48,771 nucleotides of DNA, from positions 1-48,771 of the forward strand of contig JACRKA010000289.1 in assembly GCA_016219905.1 (NCBI GenBank). The letters are read 5' to 3'. Of the stretch, positions 18,193-26,344 are shown in pieces (the first letter of the stretch is position 1; each line of letters begins with the position of its first letter). Source of the DNA: Verrucomicrobiota bacterium. Its GTDB lineage: Bacteria; Verrucomicrobiota; Verrucomicrobiia; CAIQCK01. A program made the translations under genes and the position numbers. Below the pieces are notes generated by a model. It did no database searches. It worked only from the letters and a program-made list of their open reading frames with translations, and was not told the DNA's origin.

Positions 18193-19770
18193 TTACTTCT
18201 CCGATTCCTTGAAACACTCGACGCGGTAGGTCTGCACCCTCGTGCCGGGCTTGCGCCAGTCGTCGGGCGCGCAGCCGGCCTTCTGCGAGAGCGTGTTGAG
18301 GAAATCCTCCTTCTTCGGGAAATGCTCCCAGACCTGCGGCAGGTAGGTGGATTGGCCCGCGCCGGCCGGCTGGAGCACGACGCCGTCGCGGTGCGGTTTG
18401 AGCTTCGCGAGCAGGTCTTCCGGCGAACTGAACGCGAGCGGCTGCGGCTCGGTCAGGACGCTGACCTCGATCTCGATCTTGTCCAGTTCGTCGGGCTTCA
18501 CCGGCGGGAACCGGTGGTCGCGCTGCGCGGCGCTCTGGGCGTTGTCCATGATGGCGCGGAAGAGCGGCTCCTGCGGGATGATGTGGCCGATGCAGCCGCG
18601 CAGTTCACTGCCGACGGTCAGCGTGACGAAGCAACCTTTCGGTTCGGTGAACTTCCGTGGGAAGACCGCCGGGTCCACGTCGGGGAACTTCTGTTTCGTC
18701 ACGACCTCACGCAGGGTCTTGCGCGCCAGTTCCAGCAGGAGCTTGCGCTCGTCGTGCGAATAGGTCTGCGCCTCCGGTGCGTAGAACGCGATGGCCGCGT
18801 AGCCGACGACCCCGCGACTCTTGTCGCCGGTGACGTCGCCGCTGTTGCGCAGGTCGAGCAGCTTCGGTTTCCAGCCCTTGAGCTTCACCAAGTGGATCAA
18901 TGTCCGGACCGGCATCGAGCCGCAGGCGTCCTCGGACTGGATGCGGTCGGCTTCCATCGCGCAGATCGCCTTCACGCACTTCTCGTCGAGCACGCGCGCC
19001 TCTTCGTAGGGATGGTAGTGGCTGAGGTCGGAGCTGGCGATGACGACAGTGCGCTCATCAAGCAGGCCGGTGAGGGCTTGCGCGGCGGCGGCGGGATCGG
19101 TATCGCCAAAGACGACGGGCACCAGCTTGAAGTTCGGCAGCACCTTCTGGAGAAACGGCACCTGCACTTCGCCGGAGTGTTCCCATGTCTCTGGCGTGTC
19201 CTCGCCCGGCGGCGGGATCGGATGCGACGCCTCCATGCACCAGCCGGGCCGTTGCAACGGAACGCGCGGCTCCGGCATGAACGGTGCGAGCTTTGCCAGC
19301 GCGGCGCTTTTCTCCGACACGGCCACGTCGCCGAGCGGGGTGCGATAGATGGTCGCCGAGCAGACCGACGCGCCGACAAACGGCGCGTAGTGGCTTGGCG
19401 CGAGCAACACGACGGTCTCCACATCGCGGCCGGCGAGCAGCTTGTAGGCGAACGCGGCGACCGGTCCGGAATACTGGTAGCCCGCGTGCGGGCAGATGAG
19501 CGCCTTGAGTTCGCCCGGCACGGGATCGGGCCGCGCAGCCGCGAGCAGCGCGTCAATCGCGCGAGAGAGATTCTGTGGATTGCCCGGATAGAAAAGCCCC
19601 GCCACGGCCGGTTCGCGGACGCGGCCCGCCACGGCGCGTGGCGACGCCACACCCGCCTTGGCTTCTGCTGCTTTACGCCACGACCTCATGTGCGCGACTC
19701 CGAAACCGGCGCCCACGCCAATCGCCACCGCGATACCGACGATGACCCAACGTTTGGTTCCTCGATTCAT
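18193..19770 (-). CDS. Membrane-anchored Memo-AMMECR1 fusion (AmmeMemoRadiSam B+A)
   Basis: The 525-residue protein starts with a signal-anchor helix (WVIVGIAVAIGVGAGFGVA, 8-26). A Memo domain follows (about 50-330) with REPAVAGLFYPG, PHAGYQYSG (94-102), EHSGEVQVPFLQ and SSDLSHYHPYEEA, containing the histidines of the putative metal site. The rest (about 338-518) is an AMMECR1 domain with its hallmark LRGCIG (390-395). In most genomes A and B are often separate; here they are one chain anchored in the membrane, with both domains probably outside the cytoplasm. Human MEMO1 and AMMECR1 are homologues; the bacterial function is unknown. It is the first gene of the minus-strand cassette. Confidence 0.88.
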   Translation of the reverse strand: MNRGTKRWVIVGIAVAIGVGAGFGVAHMRSWRKAAEAKAGVASPRAVAGRVREPAVAGLFYPGNPQNLSRAIDALLAAARPDPVPGELKALICPHAGYQYSGPVAAFAYKLLAGRDVETVVLLAPSHYAPFVGASVCSATIYRTPLGDVAVSEKSAALAKLAPFMPEPRVPLQRPGWCMEASHPIPPPGEDTPETWEHSGEVQVPFLQKVLPNFKLVPVVFGDTDPAAAAQALTGLLDERTVVIASSDLSHYHPYEEARVLDEKCVKAICAMEADRIQSEDACGSMPVRTLIHLVKLKGWKPKLLDLRNSGDVTGDKSRGVVGYAAIAFYAPEAQTYSHDERKLLLELARKTLREVVTKQKFPDVDPAVFPRKFTEPKGCFVTLTVGSELRGCIGHIIPQEPLFRAIMDNAQSAAQRDHRFPPVKPDELDKIEIEVSVLTEPQPLAFSSPEDLLAKLKPHRDGVVLQPAGAGQSTYLPQVWEHFPKKEDFLNTLSQKAGCAPDDWRKPGTRVQTYRVECFKESEK

Positions 19771-19811
19771 CCGTCATTGGTTGCCCGACGACCCGCGGTC
19801 GCTGGCGGAAT

Positions 19812-20022
19812 CTACGCGGAAACCCGTCTCCGGCAAAGCCTGTTGTTGCGTCGCACCGCGGCTTGTTTCCTGCCGGCCTTCCCGCGCAACTCCGCGGCGC
19901 GCTCCTGGATCCAGGTCAGGCCGCGCTGCATCTCGCTCCAGCCATACCAGGGCGCACCGTCGGGGTTCGAGTGAAATGTTCCCTGGAACGCACACGAACT
20001 GGCCGTGATCAGAAAAGATCAA
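19812..20022 (-). pseudogene. Coding-like fragment in the divergent interval
   Basis: A minus-strand frame between the Memo-AMMECR1 and cytochrome genes reads FHSNPDGAPWYGWSEMQR followed by GLTWIQERAAELRGKAG, then a basic tail to a TAG at 19814-19812. It looks like genuine protein, with a lipobox-like LITASSC at its front, but the frame is closed by a TGA just upstream and has no start. A run of seven T (minus strand) upstream could mark a frameshift. It is either a degraded small secreted protein or a remnant of a gene end. I do not recognise the family. Confidence 0.4.
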
Positions 20023-20145
20023 AAAAAGCTGCTTGAAACAAGAGCTTCCGTTTCCTTATTTTCTCCGGTTTGGATGCACTCAGAAGCTGTTGACCACGAG
20101 AGGTGTGTTTCGCGGAAAGGAAGTTTCCGAACACCGAGAACAAGT

Positions 20146-22158
20146 ATGCCGCTTGCCGTCGTCCTTGCGCTGACGCTGGCGTTCCTGCCGCCGCCCGCGC
20201 CCGGCGATAATCTCAGGACGGAAAGCCGGTCGCCTCACCTTCATCGCATTCCGTTGCGGGACGCGGACGGCCAGTTCATTCCGCCGCCCGCAGCACTCAA
20301 CGAACAGGGCACATCTCAAGAGGTTCGGGCAAATCCTTATTCGCCGGCCCAAACCTGCGGGCGATGCCACGAATATGAAATGATCGGCGGCGGCTGGCAC
20401 TTCAATTCGGCGAAGGCCAGCGTCAACCCCGGCCGGCCGGGAGAGCCGTGGATTCTGACCGACACGGCCACGCACACGCAGCTTCCGCTTTCATACCGCG
20501 GTTGGCCGGGCACGTTCAAACCGTCCGAGATCGGCCTGACCGATTTTGATTTCGTGACGACGTTCGCGCGGCATCTGCCTGGCGGCGGCGTGGGCGAACC
20601 GGCGAAGGGCAAGATTGACGCCAAGGACGCCAGGATGCGGCGGTTGCTGGTGACCGGCACGATGGAGATTGATTGTTTGATCTGCCATGAGATGAGCGGC
20701 CATTACGATCACGTGGCGCGCTTCCGCGCGATGAACGTCGAAAACATCCGGTGGGCGCCGTCCGTCGGCGCCGGACTCGGCACGCTGGGCGCCGGGAGGA
20801 CGGCCAAGTCTATCGCCGATTTCTGGAAGCCCGCCGGCCCGCCCCCGGCCAATCTGCCGATGCTGAAATACGACCGGACGAAGCTCGACGCGGAGAACCA
20901 CGTCACGTTCGATGTGACGCGCAAACCGTCGGCGAATAATTGTTACTATTGCCACACGAGCGACTCGCAGATCGGCGACGCGCGCTGGCATTCGGACCGC
21001 GACGTGCATATCCGCGGCGGCATGAGTTGCGTGGAGTGCCACCGTAACGGCGTGGATCACATGGTCGTTCGCGGCTACGAAGGCGAAACCAAAGACCGGC
21101 AGGTCAGCGCAGCCATGGTGGAGCTGCGCGCGAAGCTCATCCTCAGGGACGACGCAACGATCAGCGAAGCCGATGCCCGGGGCTGCGCGGAACAGCAGCT
21201 CAAAGACGAGATGAGCCTGGCCGAGACATTCTCCTGCCGCGGATGTCATTACGGTTCGGACGCCGCCAAAGACACCGCAGCCCAACTGGGCGGGCGGCTC
21301 GGCGCGCCCAAGCCGCTTCACAAAGGACTGCCGCCGGTCCATCTGGAAAAACTGGCCTGCACGGCGTGCCACTCCGGGCCATTCCCGACGAATGCGCCGC
21401 AGATCGTTCACACCTCGCGGGCGCACAAGCTCGGCTTGCCGGCGCCGGTGCGAACGGCCAACACACCGCCGGTCATCGTTCAGCCGGTGTTCCTGCGAGG
21501 CCAGGACGGCAGGATCGCGCCGCACAAGATGGTGTGGCCGAGTTACTGGGGCCAGCTCAAGGCGGGCAAGGTGACGCCCATGTTGCCCGCTGAAGTTTCT
21601 AGGAAAGCGAAAGAAGACCTGCCCTCCCAATCGCCGGAGGAGGTGGCGCGTGATCCCTACTACACCAAGCCCCTGACCAATCGGCAAATCCGCGACGTGC
21701 TGGGCGCGTTGTCAGGCGACAGTCCGAACGGCCAGCCGGTGTTTGTCGCGGCCGGCAGACTCTTTCGCCTCGTCAACGGCAAGCTGGCATCGGAGGAACA
21801 TGACGCCGCAAGACCCTACGCATGGGCGCTGGCGCATGACGTTCGTCCCGCCAGCCAGGCCCTCGGCGCGCGCGGTTGCTCGGATTGTCATTCGGACGAC
21901 TCGCCGGTCTATTTCGCCAAGGTGACGTCGCGCGGCCCGGTTGAGTCGAAGAACCGCACGGCCAGGGAAATGTGGGCCTTCCGCGGCGACGACAGGACGT
22001 TGGCTTCCATCTTCGCCTTCACGTTCAAGTTCCGTCCGATGCTCAAATACATCGGCTTCGCTTCGGCGTTGATCGTCTTGGGAGTGCTGCTGAGTTACGG
22101 TTTCGCGGGTCTTCACACCTGGTTGGGCCACCACAAGCATCAGCAAGACAAACCATGA
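20146..22158 (+). CDS. Seven-haem membrane-anchored cytochrome c
   Basis: From ATG 20146 the product is 670 residues, with a signal peptide (MPLAVVLALTLAFLPPPAPG). Seven CXXCH haem sites lie at 71, 177, 266, 295, 364, 405 and 578. Near the end is one membrane helix (YIGFASALIVLGVLLSYGFAG, about 635-655) followed by a His/Lys-rich cytoplasmic tail. It should be exported and loaded with haem c, with its body in the periplasm. The next gene overlaps it (ATGA) and encodes a cytochrome b-like partner, so the pair looks like a quinol-linked electron-transfer module. In-frame upstream starts exist at 20005 and 20074, but they add non-signal sequence. No catalytic oxidoreductase subunit is adjacent. 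Confidence 0.87.
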   Translation: MPLAVVLALTLAFLPPPAPGDNLRTESRSPHLHRIPLRDADGQFIPPPAALNEQGTSQEVRANPYSPAQTCGRCHEYEMIGGGWHFNSAKASVNPGRPGEPWILTDTATHTQLPLSYRGWPGTFKPSEIGLTDFDFVTTFARHLPGGGVGEPAKGKIDAKDARMRRLLVTGTMEIDCLICHEMSGHYDHVARFRAMNVENIRWAPSVGAGLGTLGAGRTAKSIADFWKPAGPPPANLPMLKYDRTKLDAENHVTFDVTRKPSANNCYYCHTSDSQIGDARWHSDRDVHIRGGMSCVECHRNGVDHMVVRGYEGETKDRQVSAAMVELRAKLILRDDATISEADARGCAEQQLKDEMSLAETFSCRGCHYGSDAAKDTAAQLGGRLGAPKPLHKGLPPVHLEKLACTACHSGPFPTNAPQIVHTSRAHKLGLPAPVRTANTPPVIVQPVFLRGQDGRIAPHKMVWPSYWGQLKAGKVTPMLPAEVSRKAKEDLPSQSPEEVARDPYYTKPLTNRQIRDVLGALSGDSPNGQPVFVAAGRLFRLVNGKLASEEHDAARPYAWALAHDVRPASQALGARGCSDCHSDDSPVYFAKVTSRGPVESKNRTAREMWAFRGDDRTLASIFAFTFKFRPMLKYIGFASALIVLGVLLSYGFAGLHTWLGHHKHQQDKP

Positions 22159-22634
22159 GCAAGATGACGGGCATGACGGATCGGATTCCGCAAACCACGG
22201 TTCGGCGGAGCCTGTTGACGTCCGCCAACCAGCGGAAACTCGCTTACGCCTTGATGCTGCTGGGAACGATCGTGCTGGCGGTCACGGGACTTGGGACGTT
22301 TGTCCTCCGCAAGCCCTCCATGAGCGGCTGGGTGTTGATGCTGCACGCATCGGCCGCGCCTTTGTTTGCCGTCGGCTTGGCGCTGGTCGCGCTGACTTGG
22401 GCCGGCCATTCCCGCCTCGGCGCGGCCGGTTCGCCGCGGGAACGCGCAACCAACTTGGTGTTCTGGCTGATGCTTGCCAGCGGGGCGGTCGTCATCCTTT
22501 CCGGCTTGGTTCCGATGACGCCACTGTTTGGCACGAGCGGGCAACACGTGGTTGTCTCCGTTCATTTCTACAGCGCGATGTTGGTGACCGCGTCGGTCGC
22601 GCTGCACCTGTTGAGTCTGGCCGCGTCGCGCTGA
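22155..22634 (+). CDS. Cytochrome b-like membrane subunit
   Basis: The 159-residue protein has about four membrane helices (LAYALMLLGTIVLAVTGLG, VLMLHASAAPLFAVGLALV, LVFWLMLASGAVVILSGLV, FYSAMLVTASVALHLLSLA). Histidines sit in helix positions suited to haem b (MLHAS, VSVHFYS, ALHLL). ATG 22155 overlaps the stop of the cytochrome c gene, indicating translational coupling. The likely role is to accept electrons from, or give them to, the quinone pool for the seven-haem cytochrome. The family assignment is by pattern only. Confidence 0.68.
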   Translation: MSKMTGMTDRIPQTTVRRSLLTSANQRKLAYALMLLGTIVLAVTGLGTFVLRKPSMSGWVLMLHASAAPLFAVGLALVALTWAGHSRLGAAGSPRERATNLVFWLMLASGAVVILSGLVPMTPLFGTSGQHVVVSVHFYSAMLVTASVALHLLSLAASR

Positions 22635-22670
22635 ATCGTGCCGGATTCGAGGCCGGAAGCGCCGCGTCCT

Positions 22671-24437
22671 TCAGAGCCTCGGCTTTCCCGGTTTCACCGG
22701 CGCGGCCCACGGCAGCGCGCCCTTCACCTTCAGCTTGCGCTTGAAAATCCTGTCGCCGCACGCGGCAAAGAGCGTGTCGCCGTCCGCGCCACCGAAACAG
22801 ACGGCGCTGACGCGGCCGTTGGGCGTCGGCAGGATCGCGTTGACGCGGCCGGCCTGGTCGCAGACCTGGATGCCCATCCGCGTGGTGACGTAGAGCCGGC
22901 CCTCGCGGTCAACGGCCATGCCGTCGGCGCCGCTGTCGTCGGCGGTGTCGTGGACGTGGAGCCAGAAATAGCGTTGCTTGAACTTCAGCGAGCCGTCCGG
23001 CGCGATCTGGTAGCTATAGACCCAGTGCGAACGGTAGTCGTCCACGTAGAGCAGCGACTGGTCGGGCGACAGCGCGATGCCGTTGGCGAACTTGAGGCCG
23101 GTGTCCACGGCGCGCTTTTGGCCGCCGGGCTTGATCAGCCAGACTTTGCTAGGCTTGGCCTCCGAGCCGGATTCGGTGACGTAAACCAGCCCGTCGTGGC
23201 GGACGATGAGGTCGTTGCCGCGGAAACCATCGGCGATGACCGTCGCTTTGCCGTCGGCGTCGTAGGCGACGACTTGCTCCGCGCCGCCGGCGACTGCGTA
23301 GAGCCGGCCATCGGGGCCGAACGCCTGCCCGTCGCCGCGTTTCGAGTCCGCGATGAAGACACTGACCTTGCCGTCGAGAGCGATGCGGTGGGTCTTGCTG
23401 TTGGCGTCGCCAACGGGAGGACCATTGAAAAACACCTCGCCCTTCGCGTTGGCGGTCGGGCCGGTGGTGGACTTGAAGCCTTCGGCGGCGAGCTGCCAGT
23501 CCTCGCCGGGAACGAGGATGGCCTGCAATGTCGCGTTGCTGCTCGTGCCGGCCTTCACCGGCGCGGGCCAGTCTTTCCAGAGCCAGCGCATCGCGTCGGG
23601 GAAGATCGCGGTGGCGTGTTTGCCGTTGTGGCCGCCCTCGCCCCAGACGTGGGCAACTTCGCAGCCGGCGAACGCCAGCGCGCGCTCCATCGTCTGGTTG
23701 GCCATCCACCAGTCGCCGCCGTAGATGTTCAGGTCGTTGCTGCCGTCCTGGAGGAAGACGCGGATCGGCTTCGGCTCAAACTTGCGGATGAGCGTCGGGT
23801 AACGGTCGCCGCCGCGCAAGCCGACGTAGGTGCCGACGGCGCTGAACACGCGCCGGAACGCGTCGGGCCGTTCCCACGCCGCCGTGAACGCGCAGATCGC
23901 GCCGCTGCTGGCCCCGCCGATGCCGCGGTCGTTCGGGTCGCGCGAGAGTCTCACCGGCCGGCCGTCGGTGGTCTTGCGCGTCCCGGCGTCGGGCAGGAGT
24001 TCTTCGACCAGGAACCGCGCGTAGTCGCCGCTGACCGAGTCGTATTCGAAACTGCGGTTGAACCGGTCGAGCGTCGCGGCTTCGTTCGGCGCCTTCACGC
24101 GGCCGTGCATGACGAACACGCCGATGGTGACGGGCATCTCCTTCTTCGCGATGAGGTTGTCGAACACGACCGGGGCGTTGTATTGCACGCCGTCCTGGCC
24201 GACATAGAGGCAGGCCGGCTTCTCGCCGGTGTATTGCGCCGGCACATAAACCCAGTAGTCGCGCACCGTGCCGGGAAAGACTTTGCTGTTCTCGAAGCTG
24301 AATTTCAGCACCTCGCCTTTCGGCACGTTCGGCTGCGGCTGCGAGTCCGGGCCGGGCTTGTAATCGTCGGCAGCGAACGCGCACGCGGCGAGCAAGGTGG
24401 TTGTAAGCGTCAACGGGAAGAGGCGGCGGAGGTTCAT
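22671..24437 (-). CDS. Secreted esterase fused to SMP-30/gluconolactonase-like propeller
   Basis: The 588-residue protein has a signal peptide (MNLRRLFPLTLTTTLLAACAFA), then an enterochelin-esterase-like alpha/beta hydrolase domain (about 40-300) with nucleophile elbow GASSG (S177) and the late histidine in GEGGHNGKHA. The second half (about 320-575) is a six-bladed SMP-30/gluconolactonase-type propeller, with ADSKRGDGQAFGPDGRLYA, FANGIALSPDQSLLYVDDY and DGMAVDREGRLYV. Both activities act on sugar esters or lactones. Fusion implies sequential action on one extracytoplasmic substrate. The gene converges with the cytochrome b-like gene. Confidence 0.85.
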   Translation of the reverse strand: MNLRRLFPLTLTTTLLAACAFAADDYKPGPDSQPQPNVPKGEVLKFSFENSKVFPGTVRDYWVYVPAQYTGEKPACLYVGQDGVQYNAPVVFDNLIAKKEMPVTIGVFVMHGRVKAPNEAATLDRFNRSFEYDSVSGDYARFLVEELLPDAGTRKTTDGRPVRLSRDPNDRGIGGASSGAICAFTAAWERPDAFRRVFSAVGTYVGLRGGDRYPTLIRKFEPKPIRVFLQDGSNDLNIYGGDWWMANQTMERALAFAGCEVAHVWGEGGHNGKHATAIFPDAMRWLWKDWPAPVKAGTSSNATLQAILVPGEDWQLAAEGFKSTTGPTANAKGEVFFNGPPVGDANSKTHRIALDGKVSVFIADSKRGDGQAFGPDGRLYAVAGGAEQVVAYDADGKATVIADGFRGNDLIVRHDGLVYVTESGSEAKPSKVWLIKPGGQKRAVDTGLKFANGIALSPDQSLLYVDDYRSHWVYSYQIAPDGSLKFKQRYFWLHVHDTADDSGADGMAVDREGRLYVTTRMGIQVCDQAGRVNAILPTPNGRVSAVCFGGADGDTLFAACGDRIFKRKLKVKGALPWAAPVKPGKPRL

Positions 24438-24534
24438 GCGGCGATTGTGCCGACCGACGGCGCGGTGTCAAAACCTTTGCGGCCGGTCGCGGCGCTTGAC
24501 GGGTGACCGTGGAATAGAGAGACTCCGGCTCGCC

Positions 24535-26340
24535 ATGACCGCCCACGAGTCAACGGTCCCGCGGCGCAGTATCCTCCGACGCCTCGGCGGGCTGGTGCTG
24601 AAGGTATTGGGCTTCTTCGTCATCCTCGAACCGGTCTGGATGCTGCTGCCGTTCGCCGGGTTCCTCTACGGCTCGGTGCTCCAGATCGAGTCGCTCAACC
24701 AAAACCCGCGCACCGCGTGGCTGACCCACTTTGTTTTCCCCGTGCTCACCGGCGGCTGGCTCGGCCCGGTCCTGGTGGCCATCGGGTTCCTGATCTTCTG
24801 CGTCGGGGCCGGGCAAATCTACTGGTCGAAGCTGCGCCGCGCGGGGCTGGTCACCAACGGTCTCTACCGTTTCGTGCGGCATCCGCAGTATATCGCGCTG
24901 ACGCTGTTCGGGCTGGGCATCCTGCTGACCTGGGGCCGGGCGATCACCTTCATCGCGTTCTTCGTGATGATGTTCCTCTACTACTATCTGGCGAAGAACG
25001 AGGAACAGGCGTGCGTGCGGCTGTTCGGGGAGAACTACGGGCGCTATCGCGAGCGCACGTCGTTCATCGTCCCCGGCGACCGCGCACTGCGCCGGCTGCG
25101 GGGAACACTGCCGACACTGCGGCTGGCCGCGCCGTTGCGAGTGACCGCGGCGTTTGTGGCGACGATGGCGGTGTGCGTTGGGCTGATGGGGCTGATTGAC
25201 GCCGTGAAGGTGCGGTTGCGGCGCGTGCCGTTCCTGGTGGCAACGGTCCAGTTAGGGCCTGCTGAAAAACCTCCCGATCTGCCTGCGCTCGCTGCCGGGA
25301 AGGTCGGCGACGTGCCGTTCGTCCAGTCGGAGAGAATTCTCGTGGCACGCGGCCCGTATCGCAACGCGTGGGCGAGTGGATTCGCCGAGACGCTGCTGTG
25401 CCGGCTCCGGCAGTCGGCCGCGCTGAAGAACTTCCTGGGTTTCCTCGATGAGCCAGGCAACCACGATGTGCTCTTCGTCTTCAGCGGCCCGTTCGAGCAG
25501 CCCGCCCAGCCCGGCGCGGCCGGCACACCCGGCATGTTTCAAGGCGGCGGACCCGATGGCCGCGGCCCCGCACCCGATCCCCACGGGCCGGACCGCGTGC
25601 GGCTGATCTTGATGCGATGCGCTCTGGCCGATGGCGCGACGATGCCCGACGCGCTCGCCGACAAATCCAAGCGGCGGATCGTGCGTGGCTGCATCGCGCC
25701 CGTGAACATCGCGCGGCCTGACCGTGAGGACTTGGTTGAGGGCAATGTCGCCTTGCCCGGCCCCGGTTTTCCCGGCGAGGCGCGGTGGGACATGTTCCTG
25801 CGGCAGTTCGCCGCGCAGCCGACGGAGGCGCGTCAGGTTCCGGCGGTGACAACGCCCGGCGCGTCCGGGACCGGAACGCTGGTGGTTGTTCAGGCGCCGA
25901 TCCTGCGGACGCGGCTCGATCCCGACTTTGCCGTGGGGATTCGCGACCGGTTGCTCGACTCGGCGATGTTCCGCGACCGGCTGCGCCGCAGCGGCGTGGG
26001 CGGGCCGGTCGTGGCGGTCGCGTTCCCGCGGCCCGGCCCGAACTGGTATCGCGAACACCACGGCACGCCACAGGTGAGCGTCTTCGTCATCCTGGCCAGG
26101 CTTCGGCCGGGCAGCGAACCGGGCGACCTCTTCTATCCCTCGCGCCGAGAGTTGCTCGGCGCCTTCATCGCCGAGATGGACTTCAAGCGCGAGCGGCCCG
26201 ACGACGCCGTCGGCGAGGTCACCGTCATCGGCCCGCGGCGCGACCTGGAGGAACGGTGGCGGTTCTTCCTCAGCGGCGTCGGCGGGAGCGATCTCGGCGC
26301 GCCCGGGTCGGCTGGCGTGGGGCAGGTCCGGGGTGGTTGA
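24535..26340 (+). CDS. Isoprenylcysteine-methyltransferase-like membrane protein with unknown C-terminal domain
   Basis: From ATG 24535 the product is 601 residues. The N-terminal ~190 residues have four or five membrane helices and the ICMT/PEMT motif GLYRFVRHPQYIALTLFGLGILL with a later EEQACVRLFGENYGRYRERT, which is the typical SAM-binding end of the family. A further helix (about 200-222) is followed by some 370 residues of soluble sequence that I do not recognise, rich in Pro, Gly and Arg and with PGMFQGGGPDGRGP. ICMT-like bacterial proteins methylate unknown small or lipid substrates. It ends four bases from a convergent sulfatase gene. Confidence 0.75.
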   Translation: MTAHESTVPRRSILRRLGGLVLKVLGFFVILEPVWMLLPFAGFLYGSVLQIESLNQNPRTAWLTHFVFPVLTGGWLGPVLVAIGFLIFCVGAGQIYWSKLRRAGLVTNGLYRFVRHPQYIALTLFGLGILLTWGRAITFIAFFVMMFLYYYLAKNEEQACVRLFGENYGRYRERTSFIVPGDRALRRLRGTLPTLRLAAPLRVTAAFVATMAVCVGLMGLIDAVKVRLRRVPFLVATVQLGPAEKPPDLPALAAGKVGDVPFVQSERILVARGPYRNAWASGFAETLLCRLRQSAALKNFLGFLDEPGNHDVLFVFSGPFEQPAQPGAAGTPGMFQGGGPDGRGPAPDPHGPDRVRLILMRCALADGATMPDALADKSKRRIVRGCIAPVNIARPDREDLVEGNVALPGPGFPGEARWDMFLRQFAAQPTEARQVPAVTTPGASGTGTLVVVQAPILRTRLDPDFAVGIRDRLLDSAMFRDRLRRSGVGGPVVAVAFPRPGPNWYREHHGTPQVSVFVILARLRPGSEPGDLFYPSRRELLGAFIAEMDFKRERPDDAVGEVTVIGPRRDLEERWRFFLSGVGGSDLGAPGSAGVGQVRGG

Positions 26341-26344
26341 TGGC

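Noticed and set aside
17641-19974. 777-codon plus-strand open frame opposite the Memo-AMMECR1 and synthase-like genes
   Set aside because: It is antisense to genes with clear conserved motifs; the product is Arg/Glu/His-rich with no recognisable domain.
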